DNA from: Rhizomys pruinosus
Taxonomy: Eukaryota > Chordata > Mammalia > Rodentia > Spalacidae
Length of the DNA: 64,000 nucleotides
Reading direction: 5' to 3'
Assembly: GCA_009823505.1 (NCBI GenBank)
Contig: VZQC01010436.1
Coordinates: 1,987,568 to 2,051,567, forward strand
Positions within the stretch are counted from its first letter, which is position 1. The number at the start of each line of letters is the position of its first letter. The position numbers and the translations under genes are program-made. The notes beneath the pieces are model-generated. The model ran no database searches, was not told the origin of the DNA, and saw nothing but the letters and a program-made list of their open reading frames with translations. Below, piece by piece: positions 23,365 to 35,919 of the stretch.

Positions 23365-23590
23365 GAGGGACTGGAGTAGATTATGATGATGGCTCAGCGG
23401 TTAAGAGCCCCGACTTCTCTTGCAGAGGATCCAGGTTCGATTCCCAGCACCCACAGGGTGGCTAAGAACCATTTTTAACTCAAGTTCCAGGGGAATCCTA
23501 CACCTTCTTCTGACCTCCGCAGCATTGCACGACATGGGTGCACCAACCTACATGCAGACAGTACACTCACACATAAAAAATAAAAAAAGA
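23365..23590 (+). mobile_element. B2/B3-type SINE, plus strand
   Basis: Head GATGGCTCAGCGGTTAAGAG, box B GGTTCGATTCCCAGCACCCA, the CAGCATTGCACGACATGGGT body block, and a CACACATAAAAAATAAAAAA tail. Less diverged than most copies here. Confidence 0.9.
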
Positions 23591-25734
23591 ACAATTCTGG
23601 AAATAGACACCCTCTTTAGAAGCTGCTAACTAGGGATTCCTCAGAACCTCAAGGAATACTGGCCATTGCCTCTGCTATTGGTTACCTACCAGAACTTAAT
23701 CCTAAGGCCCTATTGCTGAAAATACTCTGTACATGAGCTGTAGAACAGTCAAGGAGTTATTAAGCTGGTTCTAACTTCAGAGCCTCATCTGTACTGGCTA
23801 GCCTTCTTAAGTGCTGAAAGGTGCTATGCATATTACCTAAAGAGATATTACCTAAAAAGAAAATTAAACGTCAACCTAACTCAGCAGTGAATACATTTCT
23901 GGTGGTGAGGTTTGACATTTTTGTTGGTATTAATTAGCCTATGATGTCTCTAAAAGGCAATATTTCTATGCATAACAAGTTATAGGATAAGTTGTATCTC
24001 TTTTTATGATGCATATGAATATATATTAAGAGTCGTCTATAGTCGTAGTGTTCCATAGGACTTTCTTCCCACCAGCAGATGATGGACAGATGTCTCCTTC
24101 CCAAGCTTAGTTGCACCTGTTTGCTTAGGATCATAACAGCCAAAATGAACTGTTATATTACACAATAAAGGAGGGGCGGGGAGAGTCAGCCTCACTTCCT
24201 GACCTGTCTGCCCTGGTTGCAGGAGGGATAGGGACTAAGTGCATATAGGTTAAGAAGCAATAGGGAGGCACTCGCACCATTTTACTAGGCTGTTGGGGAA
24301 GTCACCTACCATGCCTGGTTTGAAACTTTGCAGTGCAGCCTTAGGAAGGGAGCACCTACACTCCTATTATTAAACCCTCACCAATGCTCTGTAAGTAAGC
24401 ACAATAAACGCACTTGCTCCTCAGACTTCAGTTTGCCAAACTTATACTTCAGTTTGTCACAAGGACCAAAGGAGAAGGGGGCCAAAAATTGTGCCTCCCA
24501 GAAGGAATTTTAGCTAGAAGCAGATTTCAAGATGGCTTTTTCTAAATGTTTTGGTGTTGTTTATCCCTCCCTATACTTTGCTGTCTGCCCTACCCTTCCA
24601 TTCCCCATCCTGTTTTATGGTCGTTTATTAGATTCATGATTTACTTGAATTTTCCAACTGAAACATACATATCTAAGATTTCAAAGCTAACATCCAACTG
24701 TGACAGAGAGCATGTGACATTTTTCTTTCTAAGTCTGTATAGCTGTGTGAAGCATCTTTTTTAAAGGTCAGGCTCACAACCAAAAATACATCAACTTCAT
24801 ATGGTAATAAATATCATATTTGGTCACATAGTATTATAATCATGCATGTGTGTGTATGTTCAATGAACTGGTAAATACTTAAAAACTGAGATACTATTTT
24901 ATTATTCCCTTTGATTTACTTGACCTGGAACTTATTAAGCACCCAATTAATTCAGTGGATGGAGATATTCACAAATTGTATTATATGAGAAAATAATTAT
25001 GATTTCTCATAGAGTTTCTGTGATTATTTTTCAAATTTAAAGTTGCAAATGCGCACAGAAAATTTTAAATACAGAGATTCATAGAGATAGTAACAATGAA
25101 AATTCTTTCATTTACTGCCTCTCTTGGATTTCTTCTTATTAACTATAAAACTGTGGCATGAGCCCTGTCATAGTTTCAGAATTTGTTCATCTTTCATAAA
25201 TTTTATAACAATCCTTAATGTTTATAAAATTAATACAAAATCAATGTCACTAAATACCTGGCTCTATTTTAAAGAAAAATTTCAATTTCTTATCCAAAAT
25301 GATATAGAGAAAATCTTCTTTAGGTGTTACTTTTCATCAGAGGAAATGGGAAACATTATTGCAGTCTATTTGCATTACGATAATTAGAGAAAAAAATGAT
25401 AATGTAGTAATATTATCAATAGTATAACATTTAAATTTGAACTTATTGAAGAGAAATAAATTATTTAAAACATTTGTTTAGTGCTCTTGGGAAATTACAG
25501 CCTAGTGGGTGTGGTACAATCAGGAGGGATAAATTACTGGAATCTTGACTCAAAACAGTTCCTCTTTAGCAAATGTTAACAAGTCAAATGGTAGGAAGAA
25601 AACCAAAAAAAAATGTATATGAATAGCTACAGGTACATGAGCAGCATTTCACAGCTATGATAAGGATGTCATATAGATATTTAAAAAGAGAATTGAGAAA
25701 TAAAGAGGTATATGTCTGGTAAAAAATTATGACC
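23591..25734. other. unique DNA, no gene; possible LTR-like stretch near 24150-24480
   Basis: The stretch around 24170-24420 has a GC-richer block followed by ACAATAAACGCACTTGCTCC, which resembles the polyadenylation part of a solo LTR, but no matching ends, primer site or family were recognised. The small frames at 24328-24764 and 25124-25387 have no domain. Confidence 0.35.
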
Positions 25735-26050
25735 ATTTTGATCTAAAATATTTCCCACCAGCTCATGTGTTTGGTCACTTGGCCTCCACAGAGTCTTGCT
25801 GTTTTGGTAGTATTGAAGCTCTGAGACAAGAGGGTGACCTGGTAGAGGAGGGGTAGTAGATGTGAACTTTAAATGTTTCTGCTCAGCCTAGCTCCTGTGC
25901 TGATTTTTGCTTCCTCATCCACCAAGAGTTAACTAACTTCTTCTGTAGGCTCTGGTTGGTTTCTCTGAAATACTACATTAAAACTATTAGCCAAACTAAA
26001 TCATTCTTGCCTTAAGTTGCTTTTGTAAGATGTTTATCAAAGCCATGGCA
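25735..26050 (+). mobile_element. probable old DNA-transposon-like repeat
   Basis: CACCAGCTCATGTGTTTGGT at the start and CTTAAGTTGCTTTTGTAAGA near the end match the general pattern of an old rodent hAT-like interspersed repeat that I recall but cannot name with certainty. It shares its end style with the element at 37530-37935. Confidence 0.4.
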
Positions 26051-26568
26051 AATGCAAGATCCTCATACAAAGATTATATTATTAAATGACATAAAAGTAC
26101 TGACATGGAAAATAAAGTGAACTTCTACAAAATCAAATCTCCAATTAAAACATCAAATAATAGGAAACACATAATAATTCTATGGGTTTCTTAGACATCA
26201 AAAGTGCTGGATAATATTCAACAGTGCCTGGAGCCTTAGTGACTCTCCGGTTATGCATCAATCAATAATTATTTTCCCCAATGTCCCCCTACATCCTCAC
26301 AAGGAAGAATCTCCACATTTGTACAACTTTGCCAGAATCCATTTCAGATATACTTTTGGACATAATGCTAATTCTTCTAAGGATACAAAATGCCTAATGC
26401 CTGAAGCCCTTTGTTCTCTTTTAGTCAACTACATGGGTCATCACTGCTTTAGGCTGCTAAAGGTGATTTCAACCATAAGCTGACAGAATTCAGGGCTTGC
26501 AAGTATCTTTTTGGCAATATCTCTTAGTTGTAAAAAACTTTGACTATTTATTAAGTACCAACTATGTA
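26051..26568. other. no feature recognised
   Basis: Includes a 76-codon plus frame (26253-26483) without any recognisable motif. Not called as a gene. Confidence 0.5.
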
Positions 26569-26583
26569 TCAAGCCAATTTTTT

Positions 26584-27880
26584 AAAATTTTATTTATTTC
26601 TGTATGTAAGAATGTACTCTCTGACATGGGAAAGATGTATGGAGACCACACTTGCAAGTATACAGATGGTCTCTGGAATGCCAGAGAGTTACCAAAGGCC
26701 ACTAAACCAATAAAGCAAATATAGGTCTCCTTGAGTCAAGCAAGACTCCTCCGTCAGCACCAGCTACACCTCATCTGCCTGGAAATACTGTGCAGCAGTG
26801 GCAGCCATATGTCTGTATATCTCAAATCTAATTGGCTATTAGCTCTCTCATTGGAGGAATAACCCACGGCTGATGCCACAAGCTTACATCCTCTAATGGT
26901 TAGGAGATGTTATAAGCCACACGAAGACCCTGTCATACTTAACAGAAGAAAATGTAATTCATGGATTAACATACCATCCAAACATCTGTGTCTATACCAA
27001 AGTAACCTACCATAACAAGTAGTACTGTTTAAATACCTATATATCTAATTGCATGTGCTTCATTAGTAGGATCGAAAGGCTATATATTATACTGTTTAAA
27101 TACCTACATATCTAATTGCATGTGCTTCATTAGTAGGACCGAAAGGTTATGCCTGGACAAGCTGGCAGCCCATGAAAGAAAACATCCAGAATTGACTAGA
27201 GACCAAGACAACAGCTCCAGAGAAAGTAGACTGTTTTGCTTCTCATCCACCTGTGCCCCTTTTCTAAGCCTAGGGAGCAATCTGCAGAAGAGGGGGTGCG
27301 GTAGCATGTAAGGGCTGCGATTGGGGTGAATGGTGAAACTACAACAATATAGACTGGACACTAATTTGATCAACTTGACTGAACATACAAGCCCCCCCTG
27401 CTGGATGGTGGGACCCATGGGCTGTGTGGGTTTGTGCACAACTGCTTGCAAATTGGTTTTACATGAAGGATGCTTGAACTCACAGATTATCACTTATCGT
27501 TAAAAAAAATGAAAACAAAACAAAAAAAAACAGAGAAAGATGCAGAAAAGTTACGGCAGAATGCATGATCTGGGATGGGTAGGGGTGGGGTGGGGGGAAG
27601 GGAAGGGGATATATACCTGAACTGAATTGGAAAATAATGTATGAAATACACAAAGCATCAATAAAAAAAAATGAATGTACTCTCTGTATGTAGGTCTGTG
27701 CACCCATGTCGTGCAATGCCGCGGAGGTCAGAAGAGGGTCTCGGATTCCCCTGGAACTGGAGTTCTCCTGGAACTGGAGTTTCAGAAGGTTCTCGGCCGC
27801 CATGTGGGTGCTGGGGATCGAAACCGGGTCCTCTGCAAGAGCGGTTGACGCTCTTAACCGCTAGGCCATCTCTCCATCCC
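26584..27880 (-). mobile_element. B2/B3-type SINE, minus strand, split by a later insertion
   Basis: The SINE tail and first body bases lie at 26584-26623. The rest, ending in the tRNA-like head (GGGATCGAAACCGGG, then GGCCATCTCTCCATCCC), lies at 27673-27880. Between them is the composite repeat 26624-27672. The SINE's own target duplication is TCAAGCCAATTTTT (26569-26582) against TCAAGCCAAATTTT (27881-27894), one mismatch. The two halves join without loss. Confidence 0.92.
26624..27672 (+). mobile_element. L1-tailed composite repeat, copy 1 (inside a SINE)
   Basis: About 1.05 kb. The 5' part (CAATAAAGCAAATATAGGTC, CAGCTACACCTCATCTGCCT, CGGCTGATGCCACAAGCTTA) and middle (GGGCTGCGATTGGGGTGAAT) recur at 42217-43650 and 58441-59462. 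The 3' part is L1-like: GAGAAAGATGCAGAAAAG, CGGCAGAATGCATGATCTGG, a G-rich tract and AGCATCAATAAAAAAAAA. A perfect 14-bp duplication of SINE sequence (GAATGTACTCTCTG) at 26610-26623 and 27673-27686 proves insertion into the SINE. No open frame of substance. A 65-bp block around TACCTATATATCTAATTGCA is duplicated at about 27035-27080 and 27088-27150. Confidence 0.88.
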
Positions 27881-27894
27881 TCAAGCCAAATTTT

Positions 27895-29746
27895 GAGAAA
27901 AAAATAAGAGTTACTAGAATTACAAAAGTGTATGAATGAACGAAATCTAAATTTACATATTTTATGTGGCCACAAAAACATAATTTTTGGCTTATAAAAA
28001 ACATGCACACAAAAATCTGATAAATGTTCCAGTTATGTAGCAAATTAATGAAGGAGATAAATTTTACTACAAAGTTTTACTAGAAAAAAGTATAACAGGG
28101 AATCCATATGCCAACAACAATATGGTATAGATTTCTTCAGTGATTAGGAAAATTCATGAGCAAATTCATTGTGGATATAATCTATATAAATTTATTATCC
28201 TATCCTCTCTTTGATTAACATATTGAATGAGACATTTGTAAAATATGGCAATTATTACTTTAATAAATGTGATTCAATCATAAATATCTCAAAATATTCA
28301 TTCCTTCATTCAACAAATGTTTATTGATTATACCTTATGCTTTGAAATTATACTGTGTGCTGGATGTAGAATGATAAAATATAAGCAAAATTCTTTTCTT
28401 TTTCACCAGAAAACATAATGCTGGAGGCAGAAAATGTTCAATTATGTTAAGTGTTAATCATCATAAAGAACCAACTTAGAATAAACAAAAAATAATTATA
28501 ACAGATAATGTATTCATGAAAGTGGGATTTATCTCTCTGAACTCAATTAATCAAGAGTTAGGCATGATTCAAAAACCATAGTGGACAACAAGCATAACTC
28601 AATGTGATGAGGTCTAGTGTATAATTTTCCATATATAAACATAAAGCCAATTAAGGTTAGAGAACAGGAAAATGGAGACAGAAAGATGATTTCATCACTA
28701 TCCATTATTTCTTGACATTCAATATTGTACATTTCCAAGACAAAATATGTTAATGGTAGATGCTAAAATTTTCAGCTAGAAAATGATTTTTTTCTTAAAC
28801 GATGGATACAGTTAATGGAAAAGAGCAGTTAAGCCAAGAAATCAATCACTCAGGTTTACATCTGCTGACATTTTAGCAAAAGTATATGTTGAAACCTGTT
28901 TAAGTACACTAGTGGTTCCTTCTTCCTGTTGAAATATAATCTTACAATTTTTGTGTTTTTCTAATATTATGCTCACAGTTTCCATGCACATTCCTTTTTA
29001 TGGCTGCTTGTATATAAACAATGTTTTTTCCAATACCCTGAAATATTCATGTTGGTAGGAACTGGATGTCAATCTTAGAAAGAATAGCCACAACTTAACT
29101 GTTTCATTTTGAATGCTACCCACCAATTAAAAAATCTGATTACTGTATAATTTCTACAGAATACAAAATGTATGTCAATAAAATGTATTTGTGGAATGTA
29201 GTACCTTACAGTAGAAAGGAATCAAAGTTTTATAAGTGAAAATATTTCAAGAAATTGGAAACCAGACTCTTTTTCTTTTATTTGCTTTGCTTTCACTATT
29301 TAGACATATAAAATTTACAGCTGATCTCTCTTATGCTGTCAGAGTGATTTAGCTTTCATCTGTGGATTTGACAAGAGGGACTATTCTTTTCTTGATTACC
29401 ATTAATAGGAATGTTACACATGCACATCATCTATGAATGAATCCCAAATGCTTTAAATAGGTCTATGCAAATGAATGCATTAAATAAAAGATGAAAAGAG
29501 AGTTCCAGTTTTATGCTGTTATGTTCTTAAGAAGCAATTGAATTTCATATTCTACATGACTTTAAAAATGCCGCTAAAACCTGTGTCCTCTGGGTATGAA
29601 CTATTAAATGCCAATCACCTTTTGACTAGCTTTCATTCTTTTAACACAAAGATTAGAAATACAACAGGAAGAAAGACTTGTAGGACTATCTTTGATTATG
29701 AAAATTCCAGGCTATCATGTTTAGTATTCCTAATGAACACAAGCTA
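27895..29746. other. unique AT-rich DNA, nothing recognised
   Basis: Frames at 28547-28738 and 29538-29747 lack any recognisable domain. No repeat was identified. Confidence 0.55.
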
Positions 29747-29759
29747 ACATTTATCTTTT

Positions 29760-31840
29760 TTTAAATTATTATTATTTGTTTATTTTTAAGGGATTCTACA
29801 ATATAAGAACACAGTTGTTTTCAGATAGCATTGATGTTGCTCAGTTTGCCGTACAATTAGGTAATTGGTTCATTTTTCAAGTATCTATGTCCAAACTTTG
29901 AACAATCCAAGGTTCCCATAGTCCACTTGGAGAAGCTTGTATGCACAGGCATGTTGATCAATTAGGCATCCAGATTATATTGCTGTAGTCTCATGATTCA
30001 CTCCTATCTCTCCGCAGCCCTTACATTCTACCACACCTCCTCTTCAGCAATTTGTTCCCTGGGCTTTGGGAAAGGGGCACAAGTGGGTGAGAAGAAAACA
30101 GTCTACTTTCTTTGGAGTTGTCATTTTGGACTCTAGTCTGTTCAGGTTGTTTCCCTTCATGGGTTGACAGCTTTTCCAGTGATACCTTTTTAGTCATACT
30201 AACAAAGCACAAGCAATTGGATGTACAGGCATTTAAGCCGTACTAATTATTATGTCAATGCTGTGTCTGTGAGCATATACACAGATGCTTGGATGGTATG
30301 CTAATCCACGCAACTGTGGTTCTCTCTAAAGTGTGACAAGTTCTTATTTGGTTTATAACATCTCCTAACCACTAGAGGACATAAGCTTGTGGCATCCCTG
30401 TGAGTTACTCCTCCAAGGAGAGAGCTAATAGGCAATTAGATTTGGGATATATATAGACACTTGGCTGCAACTGTTGCACAGTATCTCCAGGCTGTTGAGG
30501 TGTAGCTGATACTGACGGAGGAGTCTTGCTTGTCTCAGGGAGACACTGCCCAAGCTTTATCCACATAGTATAGGATATTTTAAGGCTAGTGAAATGTTTT
30601 GATAGTTAAATTTGGGTGTAGGTTTGGTGAAAATGGTAATACATTTGAACTAATTGGAATATAAAATGTTAATTGTTTTATTTTATAATTTTATGTGTTA
30701 AGGTATACAAATGGTCTCTATATATTTTTCTGAATATATACAACATCACATTATAACACTTTCTTTTACTCACAGGACAATTTAAAGGAACTAAGCTTAA
30801 ATTTTCCTTTCCCAATAAGTAGTATACAGTATGAGAAACAGTTTGGGTAAATTTAATGAAAACTTATGCCTTGTCTCCTGTTTATGGGTATGTGTAATAC
30901 AAACTTAGGCATCTATAAATCAAACATAAACCTAAAAAGAAAAAGGAAAGCGGGAGGTGGGAGGTGGGGTAGTATCCTTTCTGGGATACAAATGGAAAAC
31001 TCTGTGTTCCAATCCTATTGATAAATTTTCAATTTTTGTGATCTTGAAACTAACAATGGGAGGAGAATTTTATGTTCCCACAGGTAAAAATCACCAATCT
31101 AAATGCCTGAATACATACAACTTATGGCTATGCAGGATGGACTGGGAAATGCCAGCAGAGAGGCTGGCCTATCTCAACATTAAAGAAAGAGGAACCTCAG
31201 ACTGCCTGAGTCACAGACACTGAGCATCTCTCTGAATACTATTGGGGTTAACTGTTTATAATGGTCCCTAACGAAGTTTACCTTCCAGATACTGAGAAGG
31301 TACCATCATGTTTTTATTTTCCTATAAAATGAGATACCTCTCCCTTTTACAGGAAAATAAAAACATGATGGTAATGAAATCATTCCCTAACTGTAAATTA
31401 GAGCCAATTGTTATAGTGGTAATTTCTTATAAAACAGGTATAACTACCCTTTTTTAATTGACAGATAGGCATAGGAACTGTGAAAGGATAATTCTCTATC
31501 TAGAGCCAAATTCAATAGTACAGTATTTATAAGCTGTGTAATTAAGCAAAATATATTACTACAGGAAAGCTCTGACATCAGCACTGAATTATTCTGCCTA
31601 GGAGATGTTGGCTAGGGGATTCAAACCCTCCCCCCCCGCAAATTATAAAGGCCTATTTGCCTATAAGTGGGATGTATGCAAGGAGAAAGGCAGTAAGTCC
31701 CTGTTGTTGAAGACCTGGTGTGAGCATGAAAAAATGTTATGAGAAGTCACTTTCTAGTGTACAACTGGCCTCTGAAATGCCAGACAGCGTTACCAAAGGT
31801 CACTAAAGCAATACAGCAAAATATTGGTCTCCCTGAGACA
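29760..31840 (-). mobile_element. L1-tailed composite repeat, copy 2, with 5' inversion
   Basis: Minus-strand insertion in two pieces. The 3' piece (30565-29760, minus) runs from GTCTCCCTGAGACAAGC to an A-rich end (T-rich on plus at 29757-29795). The 5' piece lies inverted at 30590-31840 (plus), ending in GGTCTCCCTGAGACA, the same point at which the 3' piece starts. This is the twin-priming structure known for L1. The duplication ACATTTATCTTTT at 29747-29759 and 31838-31850 closes it. The 3' tail differs from copy 1 and resembles another L1 3' UTR (TCTGAAAACAACTGTGTTCT, then GTAGAATCC). Confidence 0.87.
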
Positions 31841-31861
31841 TTTATCTTTTAAAAATGAAAC

Positions 31862-32100
31862 TCCCAAGCCAGGTGTAGTGGATTGCACTGTAATCCCAGA
31901 GCTAGAGTGAAAGAGACAGGGAAATCCCCGGGGCTTGCCATCTGGTCAGGCCTGCCTAATCAATGAGTACTAGGCTAGAGATTGTGAGAGATACTATTGT
32001 CAAAAAAGAAGGTGAATGGCACATGAGGAATGATACTTGACACTGATCACTGGCTTCTGCATGCATGCACCATCATCACACACAACAAAGGGAAGAAATA
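31862..32100 (+). mobile_element. B4-type SINE, plus strand
   Basis: GCCAGGTGTAGTGGATTGCA, CTGTAATCCCAGAGCTAG, the CCCCGGGGCTTGCCATCTGG block, and the GAATGATACTTGACACTGAT/ATGCATGCACCATCATCACA tail follow the composite B1/ID-related B4 (RSINE-like) pattern. Confidence 0.7.
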
Positions 32101-32224
32101 AAACTTGATGCCTTTTATAATGAGTCAGCTGTGAGAGTCAAATAATGCTCAAAATTGGGGCTTAATTTGGGAAAGGATAATATTCTTTTAGATTGTTATG
32201 TTTGTTTTTATTATCAAAAGTGAA
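32101..32224. other. short unassigned spacer
   Basis: AT-rich, not recognised. It separates the B4 from composite copy 3. Confidence 0.5.
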
Positions 32225-33900
32225 AATTTGAGTGTCATAAGCTTGCATTATTCCTCCAAGGAGAGAGCTGCTAGTCAATTATATTTGGGATTTACAGACA
32301 TATGGCTGCCATTGCTGCACAGTATTTCCAGGCAGGTGAGGTGTAGCTGATGCTGATGGAGGAGTCTTACTTGACTCAAGGAGAACAATATTTGCTTTAT
32401 TGATTTAGTTGCCTTTGGTAACACTCTCTGGCATTCCAGAGACCAACTGTACACTTGCAAGTGTGGTCTCAATACATCTTTCCCATGCTTACACCAGGTA
32501 TTCGAAAGCAGGGCCTCATTGTCTCTCTTCTTGTAGGTATCCCAGTTTACATGCAAAAATCCTTTTCCTTTTTGGGGCCTTAGATCCCCTGGCCAACATC
32601 TCTTTGGCAGAATAATCCATTACTTATATCAGAGCTCTCCTGTATTAATATATTTTGCTTAATTACACGGCTTATAACGACTTTAGTATTATATTTGGCT
32701 CTGAATAGAGAATAATCCTTTCACAGTTCCTATGCCTATTAGTCAATTAAAGAAAGCAGTTATACCAGTTTTATAAGATATTACATCTATAACAGTTGGC
32801 TCTAATTTACAATTAGGGAATGACTTCATTGCCATCATGTTTTCCTTTGTTCTATGAAAGGAAAACTTTGCAGCACCTGGAAGGTAAAGTTCATTAGGAA
32901 TCATTATAAACAGTTCTTACAAATAGGATCCACAGAGATGTTTGATGCCTGTAGCAGTCTGAGGCTTTTCTTCCTTTTAATGTTGAGATGGGCCAACTTC
33001 TCTGCTGGTATTTCATGGGACATCCTGCACAATGCAAAGCTGTATCTTTTCTTTCTCAGCCATTCAGTTGGTGACGTTTTGACCTGTTGGAACATGCAAA
33101 TCTTTTCCCATAGTTAGTTTTAAGATTTAAATTGAAAAAATTGACAAAAGGTTTAATATATAACTGTATCCCTCCTGTTTTATTTTAAGTTTTTATTTTT
33201 TGACCCATGAATCTCAAAAAGGCAGTGCTGTACAAACACCTATAGGCAGAAATCAAGGTATATATTTTTCATTGACTTAACACAAGCTGTTTATCATTGA
33301 CTATATGTTGCTAATTTGGGAAACAAACTTAATTCCTTAAGTTAAATTATCCTACAGGTAAAAGAAAATGTTACAAGATGATACTGTACAACAAAAAGTT
33401 ATAGAGAACATTTGTATACATTAATCCCAAAGTTGTTGTTATACAAATTTTTTTTAGCTTTTTGAGACAGGGTCTCCCTATAGCCCCAGCTGTCCTGGAA
33501 CTCGCTCTGTAGACCAGGCTGGCCTTGAACTCACAAAGGTCCACCTGCCTCTGCCTCACGAGTGCTAGGAATCAAAGGCGTGTGCCAACACACCCGGCTA
33601 TACAAATTTTAAGTAAAACAAATGTGGACAACAGTTTATATTTCCAATTAGCTTAAATGTATTACCAGTTTTATTAAAACCTTTTAACTAATGTTGTTTA
33701 ATATAGACATCTTTACTTTTACTATCATAAAATACCATATATTATGTAGACAAAGTTTGGGCAAATTTGGATACCTGTTAAACTCACATCAATTAAATAT
33801 ACATTAATCGAATATAGACCCTTGTCCCCCTTCCAATCCTCCCAATACACCAGATTCAAATTTTCAGTCAGTTCTTTGATGCAATATTTTCTGTTGTTGG
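32225..33900 (-). mobile_element. L1-tailed composite repeat, copy 3, minus strand
   Basis: The longest view of the composite's 5' half. From 33900 downward on the minus strand it starts in L1 3' UTR-like sequence (AACAACAGAAAATATTGCAT, a G-rich tract at 33825-33850) and continues into the unrecognised body. It passes the CAATAAAGCAAATATTGTTC and CAGCTACACCTCACCTGCCT blocks and stops at the GCAAGCTTATGAC point. The 3' end is missing. A B1 interrupts it at 33452-33598. Two small minus frames (33095-32904 and 32556-32275) have counterparts in other copies. Confidence 0.82.
33452..33598 (-). mobile_element. B1 SINE, minus strand, with target-site duplication
   Basis: Good inverted B1: TTTTTGAGACAGGGTCTCCC, CCAGGCTGGCCTTGAACTCA, GTGTGCCAACACACCCGGC. 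Flanked by TATACAAATTTT at 33440-33451 and 33599-33610, inside composite copy 3, so it is younger than that copy. Confidence 0.94.
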
Positions 33901-34339
33901 TGAAATTAAACCCCTACAGTATTTTGTCTATTGCTAAAAAAATTCTCCAACAGTCGAAAATAATTTTCTATTTGTGAATGACAATATGATATAAAGGTAA
34001 AATAATATAAAATGACTCCATAATGATATTTTAAGAATTAGTTGATAATCATATTCAGTGCCGAATTTGCTGGACCATAAATATATTTATTGCTAAAATA
34101 TAGACTAAGGATAAAGAAAAAAAATCGAGAGGAAAGTTAAGTCGTAGGTTTCTATACCAGGCACTATTTTAAATGCTATATTCTTATTCTATAGAAATAA
34201 TTTCATAATATATATGTTTTGACTAATCCCATTTTTAGACAAGAAAAATAATTTGGTTTTAACATATATATCACCTACCAAACTGCATCACAAACTATGG
34301 ACCCTAAATATTTGGAGCCTATTGAAGACACTCTCATTC
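33901..34339. other. AT-rich DNA, nothing recognised
   Basis: No gene or nameable repeat. Confidence 0.5.
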
Positions 34340-34640
34340 AAACCACCATGCCAGGTCTGCTAGGCTTGGCAGCCTTTCTGTAATTCCAGCCTCAGAAAGC
34401 AGGGATAGAGTGTTCATAGAGTAAGCTGGGTAGGAAGACTAGCATATCAGTAAGCACTGGATGTGATCTAGGAATCCCATCTCAATGCATGAGGTGACAG
34501 AGAGATTGGTAATTATTCCTGACAACAACCTTGACATCTACATACATACACACATATTCACAGGTAAACACACTCATATGCACCCTTGCATATCCAAATA
34601 TGCTCACACATACATTCATACAACATGTATACATACACAA
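34340..34640 (+). mobile_element. B4-type SINE relic with ACAT-rich tail
   Basis: ACCATGCCAGGTCTGCTAGG, GTAATTCCAGCCTCAGAAAG, CCCATCTCAATGCATGAGGT, AACAACCTTGACATCTACAT, then CATACACACATATTCACAGG. Diverged B4-like order. The 77-codon frame (34485-34718) is His/Thr-rich microsatellite translation. Confidence 0.55.
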
Positions 34641-34726
34641 ATGGAAAATGGAAAAGAAAAAAAGGTATACTTTGTATCAATGGTGAGCAAGTTATATTGG
34701 CCAAATGTGCACTTCTGAAAATATGA

Positions 34727-35774
34727 ATTAAAACCACTCTAAGATATCATCTCACTCCGATAAAACTGGCTAAATCAAGAAAATAAAAGACACCAAATGC
34801 TGGAGACGTTGAGGGGAACACTCATCCACTGCTGGTGGGAAGGTAAACTCATAAAATCACTGTGGAAGCAGTGCGGAGAACCATTAAAAGACTCAAAATG
34901 AGCCTACCAGTTGAACCAGCCATAGCATTCCTGGGTATATACCCACAAGACTCATCCTACTGCAAAGATACATGCACATCTATGTTTATTGCAGCTCTTT
35001 TCACAATAGGAAAGAGTTGAAACCAACCTAAATGTCCCTCAACTGACAAGTGGATAACAAAAATACAGTACATCTATACAATGGAATTCTATGCATCAAT
35101 AAAGAAAGATAACATCATGAACTTTGCAAGCAAATGGATGGAACTCAAAGCCTTTATGCTAAGTGAAGTAACATAGTCCCCCCAAACTAAAAATGGAATA
35201 GTTTCCCTCATTTGTGGATGCTAATATCAAATCCCACAATTGAAAGGCAAGCTGAGCAGCGTTTTTGTTATATTTCTTTCTATCTGAAAGTACCTGTGAT
35301 GTTATAATGTGAATCTCTTAATGAGCCCTAGAATTAACTTAACACTTACTTTCAGACATGATAAGTAATGTATATGGGTGGAAGGTATATATTCATATTT
35401 TAGAGTAATATAAAATTAAAAGGAAAAATTGAATTCCTGGACATATATCAGATTTAACATACAGTTTATTCCTGGAGGACATAATTCTGGTACATATATG
35501 ATGTGTACCTGGGCATAATTTAGAGTGGTACAGTTGGGAGGGAACCACAGCAGCATGAGGACTGGGTCAAGGAATGGACTGATGTGGTTGAATTCTGCCT
35601 AGGACAATAAATCTTTACAGAGAAAAACTTTGAAGAGACTGAGAGAAAGATGCAGGACATGTATGGCGGAGTGCATAAACTGGGGTGTGGTGGGGAGAAG
35701 GGAAAGGGGAATATGTCTAAATTGAACTGAAAAATGATGTCTGAAATGCACAAATCATCAATAAAAGTATTATA
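34727..35774 (+). mobile_element. 5'-truncated L1, plus strand, with complete 3' UTR
   Basis: Begins in the ORF2 C-terminal region (AAAACCACTCTAAGATATCA) and ends ORF2-like sequence near 35225. It continues through a 3' UTR of about 540 bp: GAAAGGCAAGCTGAGCAGCG, GGACATAATTCTGGTACATA, then AGAGAAAGATGCAGGACATG, a G-rich tract and ATCAATAAAAGTATTATAAA. It provides the reference for the 3' end borrowed by the composite repeat. A short duplication, AAAATATGA, is at 34718-34726 and 35775-35783. Confidence 0.88.
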
Positions 35775-35919
35775 AAAATATGATTTTATTAACTCACTCC
35801 TATACTCATTCATTGCTGTTTATTTAGGTTATTAATCTGAACATGTGACTTTTGTGAAATTACATAGTTCTTTAATCTTCCAAAAATGTCTCATTGTTTT
35901 GCTCAAGAATTCTTTGGCT

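Noticed and set aside
24150..24480. LTR or gene-end candidate
   Set aside because: Only a weak resemblance (an AATAAA-like signal after a GC-richer block), with no boundaries or partner. Kept as a low-confidence note.
27658..28008. Overlapping 78-116 codon frames
   Set aside because: They are translations of a B2/B3-type SINE. The same peptides appear at 13731-13952 and 47644-47919 wherever this SINE lies.
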